NCBI GenBank assembly: GCA_947044365.1
Contig: OX345636.1
Span: 41,940,537-42,004,536, forward strand
DNA length: 64,000 bases
From: Petrosia ficiformis
Lineage: Eukaryota > Porifera > Demospongiae > Haplosclerida > Petrosiidae
Direction: 5' to 3'
Made by a program: the position numbers and the translations under genes. The notes under the pieces were generated by a model. That model was not told the origin of the DNA, did not search any database, and was given only the letters and a program-made list of their open reading frames with translations. Below are positions 11,560 to 22,700 of this stretch, piece after piece. The stretch's first letter is position 1. Every line of letters begins with the position of its first letter.

Positions 11560-12190
11560 GAACTAATGAACAGATTCAACACTACTTTGCTGTTTTAAGA
11601 TATCACCTGATGTTGTGTGATTATGTTATAAACAATGAAATAATTATACTATACTAAGTATCTATAAATTATAGTAAAATTATAATACATATATATATAT
11701 GATTTTACATAATTATATAAATAGAATATATACAGATATAGATAAATAGATCAGTCTGGATCATAAAAAAGGTCATTAACCGAAATGTTGTGTTTTATAA
11801 TACATTTTGGCTGCTAAACATTTTAGTAAATTATTGTCCATTAACTGTCGTTGTTTGGACTGTCACCAATTGCAAAACACTTTAATGTTTTGTGTTCTGA
11901 GTAACTCTTTAAAAATATTGTATCTATATTGCTGTGTGAAACATTTGATTAGCTGTGTCATTTTGCTTATCATTAATTATTGATTCGTATTATTGAAGAA
12001 ATGAGTATGCATGTAGCTAATATAGTGATGATTAACTTGTGATTTATATCTTTGCTCACATGATGTTGTAATATTTAATTATAAATCAGTTACTTAAATT
12101 AACAATATCATATAATATGTATCTCTTTTTTGTAGTGTTCGAAACTAACTTTCAACACTCTATTTACATGATGTTATTGGAGATGTAGAA
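11560..12190. repeat. Direct-repeat segment, partner at 12.95-13.15 kb
   Basis: About 11890-12075 (AGTAACTCTTTAAAAATATTG through TTTGCTCACATGATG) is repeated in the same orientation at about 12955-13145 with small indels. The remaining sequence is AT-rich with no gene. Confidence 0.65.
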
Positions 12191-12330
12191 CGAAAGAATA
12201 AGAAAGAAAGAAAGAAAGAAAGACACCTGAGGCAATGGAAAAATGAAACTGAGAGTTGCCTCAGGTGGGATTCGAACCCACGACACTCTGTATTCCAGAC
12301 AGATGCTCTACCAAACAGAAGCCAACTAAT
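12190..12330 (-). mobile_element. tRNA-derived SINE with (TTTC)n tail
   Basis: On the minus strand a tRNA-like head starts near 12325: a TTGGTAGAGCA A-box region, an anticodon-like stem TCTGT/ACAGA with loop CTGGAAT, and a B box GGGTTCGAATCCC. The acceptor halves pair imperfectly. It is followed by a short unrelated body and a (TTTC)n tail (12195-12222 on + as GAAA repeats). Head, body and simple tail identify a Pol III SINE rather than a functional tRNA gene. Confidence 0.75.
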
Positions 12331-13145
12331 TGATTAGTGAGGTTATCATCACTAAATCAATGTGGATTGGTTTTCAAACCAGGCAAAATAGTATTTTTTG
12401 ATCTTGTACTAATAAAGCATGGTAATAGTATATGAAAATTATCTCACTGTTAGTCTGTTAGAGGGCTTATACTGTCCATGAATGATTTCATCAAGGGCAC
12501 CACTCAAAAACAATTTCCCATTGGCAGTATATATACGTTCATAAGTCTACCTGTAGCTAGGAGATATCTGATTTAACATGCCAAACTGTTTATAATAGTT
12601 AGTTAACTAAAACTAAAAATCCTTTTATATAGTAAGCCTAACAGTATTACTCTCACCACAAAGCGTAGGCAGAAAGTATATATGTGTCTGTCTGTCTGAC
12701 ATAACTGTATTCTGTGGCTTGTGTATGTATTATACCGGGTAATATAGCTACAATACTATATCCTTATATGGAGAAACAGCCCATATATCTGTGGATACAA
12801 CAGATGTTACTACTGAGTAATTAGTATGTACATGAATTTGTACTTATACTATACATGTTATTGAATATTACATATTATAAGACATACACATAACACTGTT
12901 TTATATAAATAGAAAATATTCAGATATACATAGATCTTTCTTCAATGTTTAGGTGTCTGAGCAACTCTTTAGAAATGTTGTAATATGTTGTGTGAAATTT
13001 TTGCTGTAATTTTGCTTACTAGCTATGATCATTTTCATGTTGTGATTCGTATTATTGAACTATTGGGGAAATAACTATGTATGTAGCTAATATAGTGATG
13101 ATTAGCATGTGATTTATATTATGATTAATCTTTGCTCACATAGCA

Positions 13146-13934
13146 GGGAGAGTGCAGGATTACTGTAATCATATTGTCTGTCATTCCAAATTTCCTTCCA
13201 ATCTATGAATATTGGTATTTTGAATGGGCTACCAGATAATCATTTAAGGATTAACAGAAAATAAAGACTTACAGTTCTTTCCTTTAAACAGTCAGATAAT
13301 ACACTTAACTAGTCATAACCTACTTCTTACACGATATGACGATAATTATAAATAATTATAACAATATTTCATGACTCCTTATATGAAGTATCCTCATTAT
13401 ACACTTAAATTATTGCTCTTAATCATAAGTTGGTAAATTACAAATCTTTGTGAATTCATAACTCAGTGCAACACTCCTATTGGTACTATTGTAAAACAGA
13501 TTGATTCTTTAACCATTTACTAAAAGGAATTTAAGTGCATGTATATTACATAATACATCATATCTCATTAACTGCTGATGTGAAGTGCTACATATACACA
13601 TATTCTATAGCTGTTATCAGTTCTTATGTAAATGTATAGCGGGAGAAGTATACTGACGTGTAAACTGTGATTACATTTGAATCCTCTTTTCAAAGCTGTC
13701 AGACATCATATCAGTTATCCTCTACTATATATTTACATAGTCATTGTGAATAACATTCCAACAACAAATGTTAATACTTAATTATACTATTCAACACCTC
13801 AGCTAAGCAGTAATGGTACATAATTGTTATACTATGCATATTATATTAAACTGACATGCAACTAAAGTAATTAGTTGAAATAAGTTATATCAGTGAAGAT
13901 TATTAAAATTAATTATAAGAAATATCTTGTGTTC
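13146..13934. other. No gene recognised
   Basis: AT-rich intergenic DNA. About 13600-13675 resembles sequence near 31760-31820 and, inverted, near 14655-14725, so it includes an old dispersed repeat. Confidence 0.4.
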
Positions 13935-13937
13935 AAA

Positions 13938-14195
13938 TGGGGTGTACTAGTGGCCTATTGGTTAAAGTGCTGGCCGCAATCAAAAGGCTGCAGGTTTGAG
14001 CCCCACTAGGTGCAGACCTTTTTCGCTCGCATGAGTATACTCAGCTCTACCCTCCAATTTCATCACAACATCCTTCAGAGGAGATGTAAAGCCATTAGTC
14101 CCAGGGAGTTAGTAATTATTACCAACTTGTGCTATTCCAGCTTCCTTGTTAGTCACATTTGGTGAAAACACTTGCAGAAAAAAAAGATCATCATT
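13938..14195 (+). mobile_element. tRNA-derived SINE
   Basis: A Pol III-type head begins near 13945: A box TGGCCTATTGGTTAAAGTG, B box GGTTTGAGCCCC, spaced as in a tRNA gene (CACTAGG then closes against the 5' CTAGTGG). A body of about 180 bp follows (CTCGCATGAGTATACTCAGC and CAGGGAGTTAG landmarks) and ends in an A-rich tract (GCAGAAAAAAAAGATCATC, about 14173-14190). Confidence 0.75.
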
Positions 14196-14199
14196 GATG

Positions 14200-16850
14200 A
14201 TAAATTAAGTGAATTCAATTTTAATAGTGTTGTGTAACTGGACAAATTACCATTCTTTCTGATTGTAATATTTTATTCATTTCCTTTATCAGCTGTGATG
14301 AGTGAGTTATAGACAATGGGAAATTGATTACATTAGACCTTTTCATATAATATGCAACTGTAAATCAGATTTGTATTACATGTACCTGTTTATCATTATA
14401 TCTTTATCCTTTAATAAGTAGTATTAGTCTGTCTAGTATGCATTCAGTACAGAACAGTTCGGTTATTTCAACCAGTTAGTTAGCTATCTCAATTGCATGT
14501 CAATGTATATATGCACAATATACCATTCACGTCATTACTGCTAAATTGAGGTTTTGAAGAGTAAGTTTGCATATATTCAAGTTTTGATGATGGAATATTG
14601 TTGTTCACGATGACCAAGTATGTCAATTGTGACAGATGACACAACAGCATAACAGGATTTCAAAGATATCACAGTTTACATATCAACACATCTCCCACTA
14701 TAAATGTACATAAGAACTGATAAGAGCACATGCACAATTCCTTAACTGATACACACAAGTGAATATGATAATAGTTAGTAAACTAGTTTATTATACCACT
14801 CTTACAGGTTTACTAACATAGATTTCTCTACAGTCATTCTTACACAATAGTTTAAACCAGTGTTGCACCTATACTTAGGTTTGCATTATACTTCAGATAT
14901 CAAATATTATAGGCAAATAAAACTGTCTATACTGTAGCTATGCCTATACCTCAGTATTCACTCATTTCTAGTATTTATTGATGCACTTCACTGCTTTTTA
15001 GCACTGCTCTATACATTTCTGTTGGAAAATGAAACACACAAACATGGAAGTAGCTGATTGTGAGTGTTATATTAATTTTTTCCTACTGTATTATTACTTA
15101 TTTTAGAGCCTATATAAGATCAACAAAACTGTCAGAACGCTTAATGAAAGGTTCGACTGTATGAGGTAATCCAGTGTCCTGAGATAGAATGGAATCATAG
15201 TGTTTGGTTGTGTTATTGTAAAGTAACTCCAAATGACTTATACTGCATGGTAGACAGGAACATTGTCATCCTCAATAATAGATGGCCTCAGATTTTCTGT
15301 TTTTGTAACTGGCTGAAATAGAATCTACTTCCCACTGGATTTGTCATGAGGAATTCATCAATATATACACAGGTTTTCCTGTTAAAGTCGCAGTTGCAAT
15401 GGGATGGTATGCTGTACTCATTCACTGATGGTATCAAGTACGTTTCAAAAGGAAGCTTTCGTATCAGAAAAGTGTTGTTCGGAGAAACAGATGGTGTTCA
15501 TCAGTAACATACAGTTGGTGTGACAAAGCCCTGAATAAATAGTTTTCATCACCAAGAATACTATGAATATTTCGACCATTTTGAATTCATCCAGGTGCTG
15601 TAGATGTAAGTAAGTTAAATGAATGTTTTATAGTGATTTCCAATTACGATGAGCTTTGCAACACTAGGAAGTTATAGTGAAGTGTTAATGTAGTATGCAT
15701 TTATTACACGAGTCTACATTTCTTTTTCACAACCTCTCATTATGCATTTCTTCCTTCCTGGTCCACTAGTTTTAGGTACATATGATCGTTCTCCAATAGC
15801 ATAACTTGCAGATGTTATCTCTTCTCTTTATTTTTAAATTCTAGATACTGGGTTCCTATTATTAAAGTAGTGCATAAGTTAATGGTAAATCGTTTCTTCT
15901 ATTATACCTAGATTGTCGTCATGACTCATGTCACAATGCTGCAAGAGATCACCCAATGTTCTAAATGGACCACTGTCACATTTGAAGGGACAAAAGAATG
16001 TTTTAGTCAATACTATATGCCAAAGCAATATTATGTTTCTTTTTTCGTACATGTTATTTTCTTTTTAGTGTATTTTCTCTCACAGAATGAGCACTGGTCG
16101 TACAAATTCTGCAGTACATTATACTTTTTTTGTTGTATATATATTACTATTGCCTCACTTCATTGTTTGATGCTGTACCTCCAGCTTCTAAGTGTTCTAG
16201 GCAGAGTTGCGATATTCATAATTTCCCGCGACTACTGTTATCGGCGGAATTGCGATTTCATAATTTTGTGGTTGATTTGGAATGTGGGTTATCGGTACAT
16301 AGCGTGATTCTTTTTTTTTTTTTTGGGCACGGAAAGGCAATTTATTTTCAGCCCTCTTTTTAAATCTGTTGGAGAAGTGATTTGAACGGTGAGAGATTTA
16401 GATATAAAACTTATATAATAAAGAATTATAATGTTGCAGTTTCCATTATGATTTCAAATGCTTTTTATGTTATCTGTAATACCACAGAGCATACTGGAAC
16501 TTGCCATTTTACAGCATACTTGGAGTTACCTGATTTACTGAAGATCCTCACTTTAAAAGCACTTCTTGTAAGTTCATGTGTGTATTTTAAGTATATATAG
16601 TTCTGTTGGAGAACAAGGCCAAAATTGTGTATCTCATGATCAAGTCATGAGAGTTGAGAGGTCTGTATTTGCAAACAACTAAACCATGGTTCACTCCGCT
16701 GTGTGATTTCTCATTGAGTTTGCTGATGTTTGAAGTCTTTAGTCTGATGCCATTATTGTAATAGCCAGGGGAGCAGTAGGAACAGAAGGGAGGGGTGGAC
16801 AATTTTGGGCTGGTCCTCTCCAAATTTTTCAATTTTGGGGTTGTGTGAAG
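14200..16850. other. Gene-poor interval
   Basis: About 2.6 kb of AT-rich sequence with no supported exon, RNA gene or clear mobile element. The longest open frame (15921-16307) is composed of hydrophobic residues typical of translated T-rich DNA. Confidence 0.4.
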
Positions 16851-16854
16851 AGTG

Positions 16855-17020
16855 CAGTGTAAAAATGAACCGGTTATTTTAACCCTTATTTGGTTACAAG
16901 TGCTGTACTTTAAATTCTCATTCAATTATCTGTGGAAAACAAATTTATTTGTTGACAAATTCCACAACTTTGTACTTATAATAACAAATAATAAATAGGA
17001 AATGCATTTTTTTAAACATT

Positions 17021-17108
<88 letters not shown>

Positions 17109-17333
17109 CACATAATTTTCTATATACACAAACGTTTTTTAAAACTTTATTTGTTATTTGTTATTATAAGTACGAAGTCGTGGAATTTGTCAACAAATAA
17201 CTTTATTCTCCACAGATAATTAATTGAACGAGAATTTACAAAAATTTATACCTCAAAAGCTTAATATTTATTATCAATACAGAAACTCCTGTAACCAACT
17301 AAGGGTTAAAATAACCAGTTCATTTTTACAGTG
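16855..17333. mobile_element. Foldback MITE with long arms and a (TA)n centre
   Basis: Two arms of roughly 170-230 bp are inverted copies. The terminal repeat begins CACTGTAAAAATGAACTGG and continues TTATTTTAACCCTTA. The inner arm holds ATTATCTGTGG and TTATTTGTTGACAAATTCCA. Between the arms is a ~65-bp TA run (17030-17094). Another copy is at 32063-32325 and a terminal fragment at about 49430. Confidence 0.8.
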
Positions 17334-17432
17334 TGGGTTACCCCCAACTTTTATTTCTTTTTTACCCCTGTATACACATAGCATCAAAAAGTGGGTGTAT
17401 CTAATTATCAGTTTATTTTGCTGCAATAAATA

Positions 17433-17478
17433 GATTACCCATTTTCAGCTCACGATCATGAGCTGAAAATGGGTAATC
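17433..17478. repeat. Perfect 20-bp palindrome (hairpin)
   Basis: GATTACCCATTTTCAGCTCA at 17433-17452 is repeated as its exact reverse complement at 17459-17478, with the 6-nt spacer CGATCA. No flanking gene explains it. Confidence 0.9.
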
Positions 17479-17844
17479 ATAGCTATAATGAGGGGCGTAA
17501 CTAGACTTTGATTGATGGTATAACATACTTGGCGCACAAAGCGTGTAACAAAAAAGTTGCGGCTAATTAAATAATCATGAGGGGCATGGTCAATTAATTA
17601 TCATTAGTACGCGCACTAAAATGGGACACACCTTCATTATAATTGATCGAGCTTAGGTTGACTGCGGGCAACTTCACATCGACAATAATATTGACAATTC
17701 CTCATGAGGCTGATCATGGTGGTTTCGAACACACATTCTATTATCACTGTCATCAGTAGCAACTGTATCAGTACATTCAGTAGTACTGTTTGACCAAAAT
17801 TGTGGCAATCTTCTCGGCATTTTGGTTTTTCCAGTTAATTAAGC

Positions 17845-18227
17845 CACACAGCAAAAAAAAATTGTTAAAATAACTAATTCATTTGTTAGTACAGTTGCAA
17901 GGAATAATGGAAATTGTAATTCAATTAGTCGTGTAGGTTCTTATGACTGCATGATGACATACAATGTATATGTACTTATTAAACTACCAATTACAATCCA
18001 ATAATTGCAGTTTCAATTTCCTTATATGGTCTAATTGATTTACAAAGAAGCAAAATAAATATTAGGTTTCCAAACCTTCTTTGTGCAGATATTAGACGTG
18101 ATATTTGATTATAATTGGTTATCATGCACTCATAACATCCTGTATGACTAACTAAATTATAATTTGCATACTTGCAGCTATACTAACAAATAAATTTGTT
18201 ATTTTAACAATTCTATTTTGCAGTGTG
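17845..18227. mobile_element. MITE with ~45-bp terminal inverted repeats
   Basis: The left end (CACACAGCAAAAAAAAATTG, then TTAAAATAACTAATTCATTTG, TTAGTA) is matched in reverse by the right end (TACTAACAAATAAATTTG, TTATTTTAACAATTC, TTTTGCAGTGTG). The interior has no ORF. A solo right end is at 18753-18810. The TTATTTTAAC core resembles that of the 16.9-kb family, so the two may be related. Confidence 0.75.
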
Positions 18228-18752
18228 CACACATAGTCTATCACAAAAATGATTGGTGTGGCAATTGCCACAGCTCGTCACACCGTAGCTACACCACTGG
18301 CTATAATACTATTGAGGAGGCAAATAGACTATACCTTTATTCACTATTCAAGTAACAATTTGTGATATCTAACTAGTACTCATAATGTAACCCTACATTC
18401 ATTGAATGATATGATTTATTGATCATTTTTTCATAAGAAGTGCAAGCTAAGGTAGTGTTGTTTTAATATGACAATAGTGACCACATACTCACAAACTACT
18501 AGAAAATATGGAAATAGCTCAATAAATAGGATTCTGAGTGTTGTATCAGTCTTTTCCTACAGTAAAATATTACTGCAAAGTTTTAAACACTTGGTCTGTA
18601 AAGTCATCTGTATCTGCCCTATACTACTTGCCTATACCTATATTTACCTATACCTTCAGTATATGCAGTATGCACCTACATATTTACCTATACCAGCATA
18701 GTACACTGCCACAACAACCTGTATCATAAACTATATTGACATTTATGCTATT

Positions 18753-18810
18753 CCTTGCAGCTGTACTAACCAATAAATTGGTTATTTTAACAATTTAATT
18801 TTTGCAGTGT
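18753..18810. mobile_element. Solo terminal repeat of the 17.8-kb MITE family
   Basis: CTTGCAGCTGTACTAACCAA through TTTTTGCAGTGTAC matches the right end of the element at 17845-18227. I saw no matching left end nearby. Confidence 0.65.
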
Positions 18811-18839
18811 ACAACACTAACATAATTATATTATATAAT

Positions 18840-19440
18840 TCAAAATGATATACAAGATTGTCTATCTATACTTCATAGTGATCAGTGTGCAGATCTGCAT
18901 TGGTGTTTTCAAAAAGTGACAAAGTGTACTCCAAGTAACTTAAAGTAAGATCAAAATTTAGTATGACATTGAATGTAACTGTACTTATGTATGGTTGTTA
19001 TGTGGAAGTGGTTAGTTTAATTTTGTTGCTAAGGTACCATCCCACTCTTGTTTCTGTGCTTTATCAGTCTGATATTCTTACATGCACTTTCATATTTTTA
19101 TGTGTGTGCATGAATAATTATTGTTATGAGTTGTTTCTGAAACCATATTATACAAATTATGGTTCATATGTAAGATAGTATTTAATTTTCAGTACAACTA
19201 AAAGTACTATTGAATGATTACTAGATAGAAATATTGTAATGCATTGCATTGCACAAATCAATTAATAACACTTCTAGGAGGGATGACAGTAACTTTGCGA
19301 TTGCCAGTCCTTGGGTTTGGATGCTGTAAATGAGATACCGCCATCCTAGAGATGTTATAACATACATATACTCAGTTGTGTTTGCAATTAGTTTTTTTTT
19401 AATATCATTTAATTTCCCTTCCTTCATAAACTATGTACTA
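18840..19440 (+). repeat. 5' flanking block shared by the three ROCO genes (copy 1)
   Basis: TTCATAGTGATCAGTGTGCAG, a TTTTCAAAAAGTGACAAAGT stretch, GGTACCATCCCACTCTTG and GAAACCATATTATACAAATTATGG recur at about 44050-44400, and in part at 31370-31560, each time upstream of a ROCO gene. The tandem duplication unit therefore includes upstream DNA, possibly with the promoter or an untranslated exon. TCCAAGTAAG at about 18933 (TCCAAGTAAGATC in the other two copies) could be a first-exon donor. Confidence 0.7.
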
Positions 19441-19753
19441 CTTAATCACTGATGCAAGAAAAAGCATGGAAAATGTAATTTAATTTTTGGGGCTGATGTC
19501 GGCAAGTAAAGTGGTATGGATGGTCTTTACGGCTTTGCTTGCTACAGGAAGCACCTTAATTATTATTGACATTTTCTTAATTTTCAGATGAACGTACAGT
19601 TGTCATTTGACGCATGTCATCATTGTTTCCTGTACTAATGTATTCAAAATCTAAATAAATTTATTTATGTATGAGATAGTATTTATGTATTATATAATTA
19701 TGCTATGGCTATACACACTATTTTTGATAGCTTTTTACTATCAAACGTACAAG

Positions 19754-22700
19754 GATCTAAGGGCTCAAGTAACAAGAATTGCACCTCAAACAACATGGCT
19801 GTGAGTACATATGTACATGTACATGTATGTTTATTTAATATTAGCTAGATTTAATATATATATTTATTTATTTATTTATGTTTAATGAAAGAGTATGTAG
19901 CTAGCTACAGATATCAAGACTGCATGAGCATAGGAGCACGATTGAGATTGTACCTTAACAACAACATTAAACTAGACACTTCCACATAACAACCTACATA
20001 AATATAGCTAGCTAGAGTAAAAGCTAAACTATACTTATCTTTTTTCTGGGCCGTCTCTACTTGGAGAGTACTACATACTCTTGGATATTATGAATACTTA
20101 ATATCATTTATAGAAAACTATCCAAGTCTCACTAGCCACTACCTATATAAACACCCTAAATAGTTCTGTATATTTCGTGTTGCTTGAAATTAATAGAATG
20201 ATGTGTGAGTCATGTAGCTATTTTATGACATCATTCTATTTTTCAGTTACTAGAGCTGTGTAATCAGGTGATTTCATTGGCTAATTTCTCACATGATTCC
20301 TTTGCAGTTTGCATAAGAGTTTCAAGCAACATGAAATGGATAGTAAATATTTACTTGTATATTGACCACACCTCTTATGTGGTTTCACCCTTTTGATGCC
20401 CCAATAATTCTGGCTGCTGAGGCACAATACTGAATAACTAATATATTTATCTAAATTACTTACTTATTCAATTATTGTATCCCTCCTTTCTGTGCTACAA
20501 TACAAATAGTTAAGTTAAATAGAAATGCTGTGGCTAGCCTAGCTACTAGGGCTGGTAGTATTGAATCATCACCTGGATTGTTGACTGTGGCTCACGTTCA
20601 TTCAGTTCAGTTATATAAAAATCCACCCATCCTCACCATCAATCCAGCCCCATGTTTATACTTCCCTTATAATTCAAACAGTGTGTGATTGTCATTGTGG
20701 GTTTCTTTTGTGAACAATGCATTAACTTATTCCGGTAGATAATTATATTTATTTTTAACTGGCAATTTACAATTCAATGCTAGCTACTGGTCCCAGCTGG
20801 TTAGCCAATGGCTTAATTGTCAATACCATTATTACTTGCAAGTATTATTTTATTTCATTCTTCCTCTATATGTCATATTTACTCACTATTTTATTCCACT
20901 CCATTCTATTTGCAAACTGGATCAATACAGCAAGTAAGTTAATATTCACTATAATTATACTATTATTAAATTTCAAGTATTATTTTATTCCATTCCTTCT
21001 TTTCATGCTTGAATATATCAAACTGGATTGATAATATAGCCTGTAAGTTATTATTCATTATAATATACAAAAGTATTATTCCCTTCCATCAAACTGGATT
21101 ATTACTTAATACTACACTTATTAATTTATTTGACTCCTTCGAACACTGGATTAATAATATAGAATGTAAGTTATTACCAAACACAATATTTGCAAGCATT
21201 AATTTATTCCACTCCTTTCCTACTAAAAATATCAAATGGGATTAATATTATAGCGCGTAAGTTATTACTCTATTCCTCATAACTACATAAATCTATTCCT
21301 CTTCATGCTGCTGATTGAAAATAATAAATAAAGGAAGTAAGTTATGGTGTTTAGGGTTTACTTACAAATATTGTCATACTTTATTCCATATTTTTGTACA
21401 TGGATATTATGCTAAAACACTATAGTCTGTAAGTTATTATCACTCAATACTTACAATTATTATTATTTATTTTATTTCTTATCTGCATACAAACAGAAGA
21501 GCAGTGTAAGTTATTACTCAATATCATATTTACTTACAAGCATTCTTTTCTTCCACTCTTCTTCAATTCTTCATGTCAAACTGGATTAATAATATAGCAG
21601 CTTGTAAGTGACCACTTATATTCACTTACCAAATATTCTTTTACTCCACTCTTTCTCTCCATGCTTGTATATATAAAAATGGATTACTAAAACAGTCTGT
21701 AAGTTGTTACTGAAGACAATATTTACTTGCAAATATTATTTTATTCCACTCTTCTCCATGCTTGAATATCAAACTGGATTAATAATATTAGCAAGTAAGT
21801 TATCACTGATAATCACTTACTAGTATTGTTTGATTCCACTCTGGTCCTATTCTCCATGCTTCAATATATCAAACTGGATTGATGTTATAGTCTGTAAGTT
21901 ATTACTCAATACAATATTTACTTACAAGTATTATTAATTTTGTTCCACTTCTTTACATGCTTGAATATGAAACTACATATAGCTTGTAAGTTATTGCTCA
22001 TAATCACCTACGAGTATTATTTATTTCATTCCTTTTTTCATTGTCTGAATAATATATCAAACTGGCTTATAATAGTCTGTAAGTTAATATTCAATACATT
22101 ATTTACTCAAGTATTATTTTATTCCATGCATTCCTCCTCTCCATGTTTTGAACATGTCAAACCTGATCATTGTTGTAGGAAGTAAGTTGCAACATTTATT
22201 TACTTACGTTTTATTCCGCTCTTCTCCATGCTTGAATATGTCAATAATCTAGATAGTAAGTTATCATTCAATACAATGTAAATTTACTTACTATTCCTCG
22301 CCACCACTGAATATGTCAAACTGGATTAATAATGTAGTCTGTAAGTTATGACTCATTTTTTTAACTTACAAGACTTGTGTTATTTATTCCATTCCTCCCC
22401 TCCATGGTTGAATATGAAACTGGAATAATATAGCTTGTAAGTTATTGCTCATAATCACTTACAAGCATTATTTATTCCATTCCTTTTCTCCATGCTTGAA
22501 TATATAAAACTGGCTAATAATAGTCTGTAAGTAATATTCAATACAATATTTACTCATGAGTATTATTTTATTTCATTCCTTCCATCCATGTTTTGAATGT
22601 GGGTTAATATTTTAGAACGTAAGTTACTATATACTTAATACAACACTTACTATTATTGTTTTATTCCACTCCTCTCTATACTTGAATATGTCAATAATCT

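Noticed and set aside
12250..12325. Functional tRNA gene on the minus strand
   Set aside because: The B box and anticodon stem are good, but the D-arm is shortened, the acceptor stem has mismatches, and a SINE-type body and (TTTC)n tail follow.
15921..16363. Possible membrane protein frame
   Set aside because: Hydrophobicity is what T-rich DNA encodes; no splice or start context, no recognisable motif, and a T run interrupts the end.
16926..17219. Frames encoding long (IY)n or (YI)n peptides
   Set aside because: Translation of a TA dinucleotide repeat.
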